A DNA stretch of 64,000 bases from Typhlomys cinereus. Lineage: Eukaryota > Chordata > Mammalia > Rodentia > Platacanthomyidae. The notes beneath the pieces are model-generated. The model saw only the letters and a list, made by a program, of their open reading frames with translations. It did no database searches and was not told where the DNA came from. Position 1 is the stretch's first letter. Every line of letters begins with the position of its first letter. Where the stretch lies: NCBI GenBank assembly GCA_023101885.1, contig JALPQD010000006.1, positions 11,857,085-11,921,084 on the forward strand. Direction: 5' to 3'. Made by a program: the position numbers and the translations under genes. This document shows, piece by piece, positions 10,785 to 21,350 of the stretch.

Positions 10785-13700
10785 AAATTAATTTAAAAAA
10801 TTAGTTGTAACGATGGTCACTAAACCATTGAATTGTATATTTTTATGAGTGAGTTATATGTTATGTGATACATATATTAAAACTCAACAAAACTATTGCA
10901 AAAGAAGATGTTATGATGAGCTATTAATAGTGATTCTAACAGTACATAATGTAATAGTAAATGTATATTAATAAAATTCAAAATGCACTAAATATAGCAG
11001 CAGATATTTATTAGTACAACTAATGAGTAAACTAATATTTATTTAGTATCAATTATGCAAGAACACATGTAATTATATGTTCTATTTATATTAGTTTTAT
11101 TTAATTAGCTCAGTGGTCCTGTAAAATAGGTACCATTATCCTCACTTAACAGATGGGACAGAGAAACTATGTTATGCTGAAGACTTTTCATTAGACTACA
11201 TTCCTTGAAGCAGTAAAAAGTGAACCTTGTATTTTCATCTTTTTATCAACAGCTTCAAACACATAAACAACATTTGACAAATGTCATGAATGTCTTGATG
11301 AGTTGATTTCATATGACAAGCTAATGTAGAAAGAAAAACCTGTTTCTTACTGAGGATAGAAAAGTAATGATCATGACAAGAAACAGAAAATCAAAAAAAA
11401 ATTGCCATTCTTGACTTTGTCTACTGAATAAATATTACTAAAACATTATAAACACTGATTTACCGTATTTTTTCTCCCACATTTTATTTTTTTTCCTAAT
11501 CATACAAGCTCAATAGGTACCCCTGTCCTCTCTATCCCTCATCCCCTCCCTAGTCATCCCCCCCTTGTACTCTTCCCCTTTTCCCCCTTCCTTTCATCCT
11601 CCTCCTTCCTCCTCTCCCAGTGCCTCCCCTTTCTCTTTCCCACCCCTGCAGCATCCTTTTGTGTGAATACCAAGCCTCCCTCTGAGTCCTCCACCCTAGT
11701 GAGGGGAAAGGACTCAGTGGCAAAGCTCCGGGTTAGCATGGGAACTCTATTATGACTGTTAATCCCTTGCTTCTAAGGATCCTATTGCCTGGAGCCTTCT
11801 CCCCTGTGACCCCTGCTAGACTTTGGGGGGTCGTTGACATTTCAGCCATTGTGCAGGTCAGGCAAAGTCCAATCCTGGCTGCTGCAGCCCTAACTTGTGT
11901 GGAGTATCTTGCATATTGTTGGTCCTCCCTTCTTTAGGCTCTTACAATCTTGCCACCCCCTCTTCTGCAAGGTTACTGAGTTTTAGGATGGGCAGATATT
12001 TGACTGGTCTAATTCCAGGTGAATAATGTAGGATCTTTGATGTTCTGAATTAATGATACACCATATTCTTAAAGCCTATAGATCACTAAATTTTAAAAGA
12101 AATTTTATATACTCCATAAAAAATAGGGAAATAATGATAAAAATTACAAATAATTCCATCTATATAGTAAAGAAAAAAACAAAGAACTTCTCTGGAACAC
12201 CAATGTGTTTCCTATTTCAAATTTCAAGTCAGAAACATTTTTTCTCTTATGATTTGTTGTTCTTTATTTTCTACGGTACATTAACTGAAATACCATTTTC
12301 TTATTCTAAAGACATGAACACTCACCCAGACTCAGCCCTTGGGTCACAGTCTTGTCACCAGTCACATGGGAGACGAAGCAGCTCACTGCAGACACATCTT
12401 TCTGTCTCCAGAGACATGTGCTCCTGACTGTGACTGTGTCGTTGCCATATGATTCGCTGTCAGTGACACACTCTCCCTCTGGACTCCAGGAGATGTGCGC
12501 AGCTGGCTTGCCTGCAATCGCCTCGCACATGGCAGTTCTATCCTTCCTCACAGTCAGGGCCACTTTGGGGAAGACTGTACAGATGGAAGGGGAAAATGAT
12601 TCATTTTTATTTACAAGGATCTGGAATTCAGATGGACAACTTTCTATCACAGATCTGGTGATATGAAATACCATGATCAGTGACATTTCTTACCTAACAC
12701 TTGGAGATCAAATCTATGTAGAAAATTCCCATAAAGTGCGGCTACTTCACATATGTAACGTCCATCATGGGCAGTGTCCACTGCATCAATCTGAAGTTCA
12801 GAACTGAGATCAGATGTGGAAGGCCAGGTTATTCTTATGTCAGAACAGTTTGTGCCATTGATCTCCTTCTTTACCACGTGGTAGGACATTTTGCAGGAAG
12901 ACTGGTTCTTGAGAATTATTTCCCATGTTATTAATAACATTTGGGGACTGAAAGGGCAACATAGTCGAATCTGCCTTCCCATCTGTACAGACACTGTAGT
13001 GTTAGCTGCATATGTACATACAAAAAGAAGATGATAAAAATAAGTTTTGCATGTTAAGCCTATACACAGTGGATTATCCTAAAACAAATTCATTGTTGGT
13101 ATATATAAAAGCTACTATTTTTCATATGCTGATTTTATGTTCTGCTACTTTACTTAAGGTGCTAACTAGATACGCAAATTTCTTAATGGAGTTGATGGTT
13201 CTTTCAAACACAGTCATGTCCCTTCCAAAGGGTGGATTTTACTCAAGTGATGTAAGTATGATTTATCAAATGCAAATCAGCAAATATAATACAACACATG
13301 AATGACTTAAGGCTAAAGTCACATAAACATCTCACTAGGTGCAGATAAGCTCTTTGGAAAACTTCAAAATACTTTCAAGCCTTGAAGAAATCAGGAATAG
13401 AAGGAATATACCTTGGTATTATAAAGCCTGTGTACGACAAACTGATAATCAACATAAATGGAGAAAATTTAAAGCAGTTTATTAAAAAAATGGAAATGAA
13501 AAAGTTTCCTACTTTCTCTACTCTTATTCAACGCAGTGCTCAAAGTCTTAGCTAGAACAATAAGAGAAAAAATAAAAGGGATACAAATAAGAAAGGAAGA
13601 AGTCAAATTAACCCTATTTACAGATGATGTGAGTCTTTACTTGAAAGACATTAGAAAATACATTGGGAAATTTTTATGCCTGACACTTTCAGAAAAATAG

Positions 13701-16700
13701 GAAGATTCAATATCAACAAACAAAAGTCATTTTTCTATGTGTCAATAAATGAACTCATTAAGAAAGAAATCAGGAAATTAATCCCATTTGCCATAGTCTT
13801 GAAAAGCAAAATACCTAGAAATAACCTAACCAAGGATGTAAAGGGTCTTGCAGCAAACACTTGAAGATGGAAAGGCTTTCCATGCTTATAGTTTGGCTAA
13901 ACCAATGTTGCGAAAATGACTATATTACCAACAGCTACAACAAATTTAATGCAATCCTCATCGAAATTTCATTCTTCACAAAATGACATTCTTCAAAAAA
14001 CTAGAAAAAAAAACTCAACCTAAAATTCAGAAGGAAGTACAAAACGCCCCACAGAGCCAAGTTTGTTTCCATTGTTTCTGTACTGTAGGCCATCTTTCAG
14101 GGAGGCTGGGCTCTGAGGATTATTTCCCATGATGTTGACATCATCCTTGTCAATGGGAGAGAAGAGAAGCAGAGCACAACTTTTGGACCCCTCTGTACAG
14201 TCACTGTAATGATAACAGCCATATACTAAAGGAGAAGAAATTCTTTATGAAGGATTTATGTGTTAATTTAACCATAGCAGATCACATAAAACATTGTTTT
14301 TCTTAAAATCATATTTTAAAAATACAAAACATGTACAAATTATTAGCCCAAATGCAACTATTAATCAAATTTTTCTATGTTATACATTTCTAGTAAATCA
14401 ATATGAATTTTGAATTATATTGAAGTTAGTACAAAAGCATTGCTATCTACAAACAAATGATTGTTTCTAGGTCTTTTGATGAATATCAAGCAAAATAGAC
14501 TAAGAAAGATAATTCTAAGTTAAGTTATCTAATATTTTGGTAGTAGTTTTAACCTGATCATACAGCTGAAGAATGTATTGATTAGTCATATAACAGTGTT
14601 TCCCTTAATGAATACAAAATCCCAGCATGCCTCTCTTTAAGAGTTGAGATAATTATTGTATATTTGTAATAAAAATTAGAAAATGTTCATTGTTTTTAAT
14701 GTCCAATCTATTCTTCCATCAAAATACATATTTTTAAACATCTTCTATTTCTAGTCATTATTTTTTCTTTTTGCGGATTACCAACAAAAATATATATTCT
14801 TCTATATTCAAATGATTTCACTGACTTTGAAATCTGAAAATAAAAAATAAACATCAGGAACAGTATGGGAAGGAGAGGGAGAGTGTTTTTACAAAAAGAA
14901 GCCTGGTTTTGTGAAAAAGTCTCTCCTATTATTGGCATCTTCTAGACATTAAGGTCTGCTAAATAAAGATCATGTGAGTATCACAAAGACAGAATAAGAT
15001 TTTAACACATACCTAAGAGGTAGTTAAACAAGTTGCCAAACATCTAAGGACAATAAATTTGGGGAACAAATAGAGTTGGGCCATTCAGGGTGCTGTGCAC
15101 CACAGTACTCCAATCACTAGGTTCTTCTATTAATCACAGGGCTAATCTGTTGGAGCCACAGCATCAGCTACTGCCTCTACCAAAGACAAATCTTGTTCCT
15201 TCAATATTAGCCATGAGATAACAAATATTACCTTTCGCAGGAGGAACTGAATTTTTCTCTGTCTCCTGTTCCTCCTGCATGCATGAACTACTTGAATATA
15301 GAAAACCTGCTAAAGAGAGAACAAAATTACATTTATATACTCAAATTGAGCATAAGCCACTTTTTCCACAAAGACTTCTGTAATATGATTTAAAAATCAG
15401 TTAACCATAATTGAAATTATGCAAAAATAAATGCAAAATGGAATTTAGATCTTAAAGTAAGTTGATATCTTGAAAATTATATTCATAAGGTTCTAATTAG
15501 TTTCCATTTATCAGACAATTAATTTCTCAGCACCTTAGACAAGATGCTGTAGATCCTTTGTCTATAATTTTAAAATCAGAATTATGAATGATATATTTCT
15601 ATGTCCCTTCATTTGCAATTTTTTTTCACTTCAAAAGAGGGATGAAGCAGAAACAGAATGAGAGTCTTACCTACTTCAACTTTCCAGTGCCAGAGTTTCA
15701 GAACTCAACGTGTACTGCTTCCCTTGGGTTTTGTAGGATTCTTAGAAGTCACAGTGATCTTATTTCCCTAATTTTTGTTCATTATTGGAACTTGCACCCT
15801 ACTTATTCTCTATTTGAGGAAAACATCTAAGTTTTAGATGTCACTGTTACTTTAACTGGCATGTTTTATACCTACATAATACCAGCTCTCTCCCTCTCCT
15901 GCTCAAAATTCTCTTCAGAGAAACCACCCTACTTCCATTCTCGCTGGGGGGGGGGGGAAGTAGGTCTATCTATCTTCACAATTATGTTCTAATCTTCATC
16001 AAAAAAAATTTTGCAAGTAACTGTAGTTAAAAGTATCTGCCCAAAACCTTTTCTTTAGCACAGGACAGAATGAGAAACTCTCAAGTTATCTTGAGCAATA
16101 CAGGAAATAGAACACACATAAAATAGCCTGTTTCTAAAGTAGAGTCTATCCACCTTTTACATAGCAATTGCTTAAACTACACACTCTTTAATTTGGGAGA
16201 CATGTACAAAATAATCACAGTAAGCTGGACTAGCATGAACTGCTTAGAGGCCCCTAGAAGCTTTGGTTGTGCTGATTGAACAGGGACATCTTCAACACAA
16301 GACCAGTCTAAAATAACCAAGAGATATGGTTTCTTCACGTGATATACAGAAATCAACAGGGAAACGCAGAGGAGATGAAGAAAGGAGATATGCTTCAAAT
16401 AAACAGCAAGGTAAATTTCAGGACGCTGATCCTCATGAAATATAAATGCACATTTTTCTTGACAGAGAATTCTAGAGAGTAGTCTTAATGATGCTCACCA
16501 AAAGAAAAAGAGCAATATATGAATAGAAAACTTCAACAAGAAGATTGGGAATGCTTTCAAAACACCAAACAGAAATCATCAGACTAAGGGATATGATAAC
16601 TGAATTCCAAAATTTAATAGCAGACCAGATCAATTGAAAGGAAGGAGTAAACTTGAAGACAAGTCACTGGAAAATTATCCACTCTGAAGACTGCAAATAA

Positions 16701-19496
16701 AAAGGATGAAAAGAAAGGGGGCATATTTGACACCATAAAGCTCAATAATCTATGAATTACTTGTGTAATAAAAAAAGAGATAGAAAATACAATTAAAGAC
16801 ATAATGGCAATAAATAAATAAATAGATCAAAGAAAGCAAATAAAGACCTCATAGATAGAATCCAAAGAGATTCATATCAAAATCACATTATAGTCCAATA
16901 CCTGAAGTTAAAGACAAAGAGAAAATACTGAATGGTACGAAGTGTGAGGTTATATGTAAGGGGATAATTGTGCACCTATCAGCAGATGCCTAAAAACAGA
17001 AACCCTGAGATTAGACCAATCAGGAAGACACTCAAAATGTTGAAATTTTAAAAAAAAGGCGGCCAACCAAAAATATTGTTCCTAGAAATCCTATCCAAAA
17101 CTGAAGGGTAAACAAAAGCTTTATCAGACATTACAGACTCTAAGACAATTTATTGAAACTGAACTTTGTCCTATGAGAAATTAAGAAATCTCGCAACCTG
17201 AAAGAGAAGGATACATGAAAATACATGGAAATGTAAAACTTGCAGATAGATAAAAGGTTAGAATTGGAAACAGAACACTCTTTTGCTGTAACACAACGTT
17301 TTTGCTGGACTCAAGTTTAGATGATCTCAATTTTGTTAGCAACATCTAAAATATTATAATCAGGAGCCAGTTGAACATAGTCGAATCAGGCTCTTCATCA
17401 GGCCTGATTAACGTATTGACTTTGGCCACATCAATGTTGCAGAACTTTTTTACAGCCTGTTTGATCTGGTGTTTGTTAACCTTCACATCCACAGTGAACA
17501 CAAGTGCGTTGAGTTTCTCTTCTTCGTGGCTGACTCGCTGCTCAGAGGAACTTGATGATGGCCTGGTGGTCAAGCTTCTTTCTCTTAGGAGCGTTCTTCC
17601 CAGGGTATGTGGGCTGCCTCTCAAGCCACAGGGTTTGGGGCCACCGGAAGGTGGGTAATATGTGAATCTTCTTTTTGTGCCCTTTCAACACTGCTTTCTT
17701 GACTTTCAAAGCCTTAGCTTTGGCTTCAGCTTTGGGGGGGGGGGGAGCTTTAGCGCCATCTTGGCAAAAAACCCCATACTTTTTTTTTTAAATATGCGAA
17801 ATGTACTACTTTAGGAATAACTCTAATGCTTTCCTTACCAGCAGAGTCAGTGCTGCTTGCGAAGTCCTATTTACTAGGGAGGCTGAGGCCAAAGGACTGC
17901 AGCCCAGGAGTTTGATGCCATCCTGGGTAATATAAGAAGATATCTAGCTCAAAAAATAAGGGTTTGGCAGTGGAGCTTCTAAGTAGTAAAATACTTGCTA
18001 AGAACTTGAAAGGCAGTAAAACTCAATCCCCAAGCACTAAAAATCCCAAAAAGTGAGAAAAAAGATGGGGGGACAAAAGACTTACCTGGAAAAACTATAT
18101 TTATGACAGACAGGCTTCTCAAAATCAAAAGAGTGTTAGTAGAAATAAATAAATTTTGCTGTGTTAATTTTAACTGTGCATAAGCAATAATTAACTGAAC
18201 AAAGGGAGATGTAGACTATTTCACAATTGTAGTGAAGGTTTTGATCTCTTTCCCAGAAATGACCACAATAAAAATTCTGTGTTGTGGACATAGAATATAT
18301 TAATAACAGCATTTAGATGATCCCATCTTCCTATTATTATGATCCCATAATAATAAAATATCATACCTTGAAGCTTATGTGACAAAAGTGTTAGAAGTAA
18401 AATCAGGGTTACAAGTTCAGCAGCATGACTCAAAGTGACTTGTTCAGCCAAGGCAGAAGCATTGCTGCCAGAAAGGACATAGGGCAAACGCGGACTGCTC
18501 TATTGACTCACCTTTAAACCTAATGCAAGCCTGTTACTGTATTCTACCCCATTTCTGGTGACTCGGTCTCATGTTCTTGACTCATTTGATTAATTTATAA
18601 GACAAGAAGTTCCAGGGATTCTTTGTGGCTGCGAAAGTCTCTGGTAAAGCACATTTCGCAAAACAATTATGTAGATAATCACCAGTAGTAACACATGACA
18701 GAGAGTGTAAAGAAAATGCAGTTTCTGTAATTTGATAGAAAAGACTCCTAATGAGTCAGGCTGCCAGGCATATGAACATGAAGGAAAGCATGCATACAAA
18801 TGCTAGACTGTTTAATAGAAAAGACTTAATTTTTCACAGAAGAGAAGTTACAAATCAATAAGCATTGTGGTTCAAGAAATACAAATTCAAATAAAAGAAT
18901 AAAAAATAGATGCGGCCTCCAAAAGCCTAGAGAGGCAGCACATTTTCCAATGATAGAAGTTTTGTTTCATTCCACTCCCAGCCACCATTGTTGCACTAGA
19001 CTCTACCAGTCAGTCAAACAATGCATTATTAGATAAGTCGCAAGGACTTTGCTAGGTAATCTATAAATGTGTCCCTACTACTAACACAAAGCAAAGGAAA
19101 ATCATGACAGATGCCTGTAATTCCAGCATTCAGGAAGCAGAGACAAGGTTTCCTTCAGAGCAATCTGGTTAGTTACTCTAGTCAACTGAGAGAGCCTGCC
19201 TTAATAATAAAATCAATAAAAGAAGACACCAACATCAGCTCAGGCCTCCACTTGCACATACATGTGCACGCATGCACATCTACACATGCACCATATGCAT
19301 GCAAACATGCATGCACATATTCAAGCACCTCCCCACTCTCAGATACATGCACGTACTTTAAAAAAAGAATATCCTGGCCCCTATTGAAAAAAAAATTATT
19401 TCATTCTTAAAATATCAGCCTGTCACACTTACCAGCCACTGTGACAGTGGTAGAGATCAGTAACACCCACACTGAAGTTTTCTTCAAAGTATGCAT
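6923..19496 (-). CDS. Cd200r4-like: Copy A: CD200R-like activating receptor, complete five-exon gene
   Basis: Cell-surface immunoglobulin-superfamily receptor of the CD200R family. Seen: five exons on the minus strand at 19433-19496, 15232-15306, 12694-13005, 12326-12574 and 6923-7041, each junction GT/AG and phase 1, summing to 819 nt (272 residues plus stop), close to the roughly 270 residues of mouse Cd200r4. Order: signal peptide, short stalk, V-type Ig domain, C2-type Ig domain, transmembrane segment, tail of about seven residues. The transmembrane exon reads [20 protein letters not shown], with a lysine inside the membrane. Known: CD200R-like receptors with such a lysine pair with DAP12 (TYROBP) and activate myeloid and mast cells. 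Inferred: this copy is activating. No tyrosine-bearing tail exon was found between here and position 1. The ligand is unknown; some family members do not bind CD200. Introns hold L1, SINE and RPL23A insertions but no exon is broken. Confidence 0.9.
7146..7546 (+). repeat. Older SINE subfamily with compound microsatellite tail
   Basis: Head GGTCTGGAGAGATGACTCAG, body with GTAGAAGCAATCCAGGATGA and a tail that has grown into (CA)n, (GA)n, (GACA)n and (GATA)n (7362-7535). In copy A intron 4. Confidence 0.82.
7362..7535 (+). repeat. Compound microsatellite (CA)n-(GA)n-(GACA)n-(GATA)n
   Basis: Four motif blocks in series: CA 7362-7420, GA/GAAA 7421-7440, GACA about 7441-7487, GATA about 7488-7535. 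Each motif differs from the next by one substitution, as in stepwise growth of a SINE tail. Confidence 0.95.
8695..9025 (+). repeat. Older SINE with (GACA)n(CA)n tail
   Basis: Diverged head GGACTGGACTGGAAAAATGA, body phrases TTGGCCCTGGAAGGCAGAGCC and AGAGCAATCCAGGATGATTCC, tail (GACA)n 8934-8970 then (CA)n to 9010. In copy A intron 4. Confidence 0.8.
10232..10800 (+). repeat. SINE interrupted by an L1 3' end
   Basis: The SINE head (10245-10313) and SINE body plus (CT)n(CA)n tail (10561-10800) are separated by 10314-10560, an L1 3' UTR (CTAGTATAGATGACTCAGAG, G/A-rich tract, ATTAAAAAAAAAAA end). SINE text AAAAAATGTCAGGT before the insert recurs as AAAAAAAGCCAGGT after it. Confidence 0.8.
11465..12025 (-). 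mobile_element. L1 3' UTR, minus strand, in copy A intron 4
   Basis: C/T-rich plus strand (11520-11650), then AGTGGCAAAGCTCC, ATGACTGTTAATCCCTTGC and TGTGGAGTATCTTGCATAT, all reverse complements of the full-length L1 3' UTR (26880-27080). The tail is the T-rich stretch at about 11470-11500. Diverged, hence older than the plus-strand copies. Same orientation as the receptor gene. Confidence 0.82.
12326..12574 (-). CDS. Cd200r4-like: Copy A exon 4: C2-type immunoglobulin domain
   Basis: 249 nt, phase 1 to phase 1, 82 residues. Landmarks in order: [34 protein letters not shown], a sequon [10 protein letters not shown] and [11 protein letters not shown]. The CEA(I/M)AGKPAA.ISW.P block is diagnostic of CD200R. 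Donor CTGG|GTGAG. A 104-residue plus-strand frame covers the same bases and is its antisense shadow. Confidence 0.94.
12694..13005 (-). CDS. Cd200r4-like: Copy A exon 3: V-type immunoglobulin domain
   Basis: 312 nt, phase 1 to phase 1, about 103 residues. It starts [10 protein letters not shown], has the family CC pair (RLCCPF), the ITWEIIL strand, a C in SSCKMSY, and the DGRYICEV motif carrying the conserved F-strand cysteine, and ends FDLQVL. N-glycosylation sequons are visible at NTT, NQS, NGT and NCS. This is the membrane-distal domain, which contacts CD200 in the inhibitory receptor. About 87% residue identity to the copy B exon by eye (13 differences in 103). Confidence 0.93.
13395..14043 (+). 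mobile_element. Old L1 ORF2 fragment in copy A intron 2
   Basis: Translates in pieces to reverse-transcriptase sequence: YSTQCSKS, then [12 protein letters not shown] at about 13614-13650 (a decayed FADD region), [23 protein letters not shown] text and [12 protein letters not shown]. It abuts the decayed V exon at 14044 and may have truncated it. Confidence 0.75.
14044..14225 (-). pseudogene. Decayed extra CD200R V-domain exon
   Basis: On the minus strand, after an ATTACAG acceptor-like sequence, a frame reads [20 protein letters not shown], then [12 protein letters not shown], an in-frame TGA, and [12 protein letters not shown]. This parallels the V exon (VSVQMG...LCC...ITWEIIL...SC..(A/S)Y...ETN) including spacing. 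It lacks the second half of the domain, has lost the cysteine before KMAY to the stop region, and runs into an old L1 fragment. It lies in the copy A intron between exons 2 and 3. Either a dead alternative V exon or the remains of another family member. Confidence 0.75.
14226..16469 (-). other. Copy A introns 1 and 2, unremarkable parts
   Basis: Apart from exon 2 (15232-15306) I see only AT-rich sequence and a G-run (15947-15958). No motif-bearing frame. Confidence 0.5.
15232..15306 (-). CDS. Cd200r4-like: Copy A exon 2: signal end and N-terminal stalk
   Basis: 75 nt between an AGCAG acceptor and an AAAG|GTAAT donor, phase 1 at both ends. It encodes about 24 residues beginning [13 protein letters not shown] and ending NSVPPAK. 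The SSC segment followed by polar residues matches the short exon after the signal peptide in mouse family members. Copy B has a shorter homologue (52345-52395) ending LLPAK. Confidence 0.8.
16470..17290 (+). mobile_element. Old L1 ORF1-region fragment in copy A intron 1
   Basis: Phrases typical of L1 ORF1 DNA: GAACTTGAAGACAAGTC-like text at 16650-16665, TTTGACACCATAAAG, then GCGGCCAACCAAAAATATTGTTCCTAGAAATCC and AAACAAAAGC at 17060-17120, which correspond to the conserved C-terminal RQPRIL.PAKL stretch. Heavily mutated, with no useful frame. Confidence 0.6.
17317..17759 (-). pseudogene. Rpl23a-ps: RPL23A processed pseudogene
   Basis: Intronless minus-strand copy of ribosomal protein L23a, inside intron 1 of copy A and in the same orientation. 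It begins AAG ATG GCG CTA AAG CTC at 17759, keeps [13 protein letters not shown], the [15 protein letters not shown] and [13 protein letters not shown] blocks, and ends [15 protein letters not shown] then TAA at 17317. Frameshifts (one in a C-run of about 11 near the start, others mid-gene) break the frame, and a long piece reads openly only as about 92 codons. No clear poly(A) tract remains, so the insertion is old. Confidence 0.9.
17850..18010 (+). repeat. B1-like (7SL-derived) SINE
   Basis: GGGAGGCTGAGGCCAAAGGA, CCCAGGAGTTTGATGCCATCC and TCTAGCTCAAAAAATAAGGG are 7SL-derived phrases. Diverged; in copy A intron 1. Confidence 0.65.
19100..19245 (+). repeat. B1 SINE fragment
   Basis: ATGACAGATGCCTGTAATTCC, CATTCAGGAAGCAGAGACAAGG and GAGAGAGCCTGCCTT fit a diverged B1. 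It ends about 190 bp from copy A exon 1. Confidence 0.65.
19433..19496 (-). CDS. Cd200r4-like: Copy A exon 1: start codon and signal peptide
   Basis: ATG lies at 19494-19496 on the minus strand. The exon encodes [20 protein letters not shown] then A and the first base of G: a basic start and a hydrophobic core typical of a secretion signal. The donor is CTG|GTAAG, phase 1. The MH...L start and length resemble family signal exons, and the reading frame joins in phase to exon 2, which decided the start. Confidence 0.85.
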
Positions 19497-19680
19497 CTGG
19501 AACGCTTGTCCACCAGAAATTAATGGACCTGCCTGATCCTAGGCCACCTCTGTTTCTGCTCAGTTCAACAGAATGTGTGACGTTTTTCTTCCTTATCTTG
19601 GCTATCTTCTTTCAGTTGTTTTTCTGCTGATTAGTCCTAGGCAGGAAATGTCAATGACTTTTGCTAAATGATAAAGAAAA
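19497..19680 (-). promoter_or_regulatory. Presumed 5' UTR and proximal promoter of copy A
   Basis: Unique sequence directly upstream of the copy A ATG, bounded outward by repeats from about 19.79 kb. No TATA box at a convincing distance was seen. AGGAAA/TTTCCT cores that could be ETS sites and a GAAAGAAG stretch occur, as would suit a myeloid gene, but these are common words. Placement rests only on the exon 1 position. Confidence 0.25.
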
Positions 19681-19824
19681 GCAACAACTTAGAATCACTG
19701 TGAGGTGAGGTGGTTCAGCACATAAAGGCACTTCTACAAAGTTGTCTCTGACCTCCACACTTTCACCATAGCTTGTGTATTTTCTCTCTCTTTCTCTCTC
19801 TCTCTCCTTTTCTCTCTCACACAC

Positions 19825-19865
19825 TGTATTAGTTAGGGTTCTCTAGAGTCACAGAATTCACAGAA

Positions 19866-19917
<52 letters not shown>

Positions 19918-20312
19918 TTATTGAGTTGGCTTACAGATATGGCCAAGGTAGTCCAGCGAAAGCTGCCAGTAGCCGAGGTAGTTACAACGATGGCTGCCAA
20001 TAGCTAGCTGCTCAGTTCGGTAGTCAAGTGGGTGATGGCTGAAGGCTGGCAAACTCCTAGAGTCTTAGTCCGGGCGGCCGGAAAGAACGATTCCTAGCAC
20101 AGCTGCAAGAAGGCATCTCATCTCCTTGGTGGCTCCTTTTTATATGATACAGTACTGGGAGGATCCTATGAGAGCTTTGGAGATTCTGATAGGATCTGGG
20201 GTGGGTATAATCCTTTCAAGTAGTCTCAGTTGATCCTTTCCAGAGGTGGTCTCAGCCCAGCTTAGTTAATACTGGGTGTGTCAAGTTGACACTCAGGCTT
20301 AACTATCACACA
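19825..20312 (+). repeat. DNA-transposon-like interspersed repeat with (AT)n
   Basis: Begins GTATTAGTTAGGGTTCTCTAG and ends TGTCAAGTTGACACTCAGGC...ACTATCACA, the terminal words of a widespread mammalian non-autonomous element whose name I will not assert. (AT)n occupies about 19869-19912. It lies between copy A exon 1 and the full-length L1. Confidence 0.65.
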
Positions 20313-21021
20313 CACTATAGTAATAAATAGAATAAAAAATAAAACACAAACCTGAACTCATCCATTCTCCCACAGTGCTGAAATATTAAGAAACTATACA
20401 GCCATTCATCTTTAAACCAGCATTTTAAAAGAGTAAATTAGATGAGTTTTTGTACCTAGACACGCACTATGCAGGGGAGTAAGACAAAGAGGTTTGAAGT
20501 GTGAAAGTCTAGATGAGGGAAGTGGTTGAGGGAAGTGGGTTTAAATGGTCAGGCATTTCCAATACCTAGGTAGTAGCCATTTTCACCTTAAAGTTCCTAC
20601 CATGTTCCTTCTTAGGGCTCATTCCAAAGAGATGAAAGCTTATTTTTTGTTGTTGCTCATTCATATTTTTTATTTTGGAATAACTTTAAACTTAATAAAA
20701 GTTGTAATGACAATACAAAGGATTTCCATCTTACATAAGTGACTTAAGTGTAGTTTTAGATTCCAGAACAGATTTCATCTTAGTCAACTCACAACTCTTA
20801 TCTCCTTATGTTGACTTGAAACAGATCTTGGATTAACTGATTTAAAACTAGTGAAATATTTGTGCATGCACATTTACAAAAATAAAAATAGTCATATATT
20901 GTTGAATGTAAAGAAATTATCCCATAAAATGACGGTTGTTATGTTTTACCTTGGGTAGTGTCAACAAGTTTTTACTCACATAGAGGTACTACAGTCTTGG
21001 CCATAAAATGAAATACTGTCC

Positions 21022-21350
21022 TCTCCCTTTCCCCAACCCGCCACACTGGGGACACGTGCAGTCCAGCTGGGACTCACCGCAACCTAGGTAAGCTCCGCCC
21101 CCACCCACTCCCAGAACCCCCAGGCAGCCCTAAGGGACCTAGCTCCTCCCAACAGCCAGCCAGAGTCGGAGGTGTGCCGGGCGGGGAGGACCCCATCCTC
21201 CTGGGTCAGGCCCAGCTCCCCAGGTTAAATATCTTGCCCCCGCTGCATCCTCCCTTTCCCCAGCCCACCACCCAGGAGGCGAGCAGTCCTGCCGGAACTC
21301 ATTGTGGACCTAGGTAAGCTCCATCCTCGCCCACCCCCAGAACCCCAGGC
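21022..21350 (+). promoter_or_regulatory. L1 5' UTR with two tandem monomer-like repeats
   Basis: Two related segments, about 21023-21120 and 21251-21352, share CCCTTTCCCCA, CC(A/C)CC, GTCC(A/T)G, ACC TAGGTAAGCTCC and CCCCCAGAACCCC in the same order, spaced about 228 bp apart. Rodent L1s carry their RNA polymerase II promoter in such 5' monomers. The region is much richer in CpG and GC than its surroundings. Confidence 0.65.

Larger units (their letters stand above)
7550..12325 (-). other. Copy A intron 4 sequence outside named repeats
   Basis: Apart from the SINEs at 8.7 and 10.2 kb and the L1 at 11.5 kb it holds no recognisable gene. The part near 11150-11400 is recognisably homologous to 49240-49460 upstream of copy B intron 4's exon (CAGCTTCAAACACATAAA(C/T)AACAT is shared), showing the duplication extended into introns. 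Confidence 0.5.

Noticed and set aside
12352..12666. 104-codon plus-strand frame
   Set aside because: It is the antisense of the copy A C2 exon; the minus-strand reading has domain motifs and splice sites.
18221..18487. Minus-strand hydrophobic segment ([16 protein letters not shown]) followed by a GTATG donor-like site, resembling a signal-peptide exon
   Set aside because: No in-frame ATG near it and no family resemblance; copy A already has a better exon 1. Probably chance.
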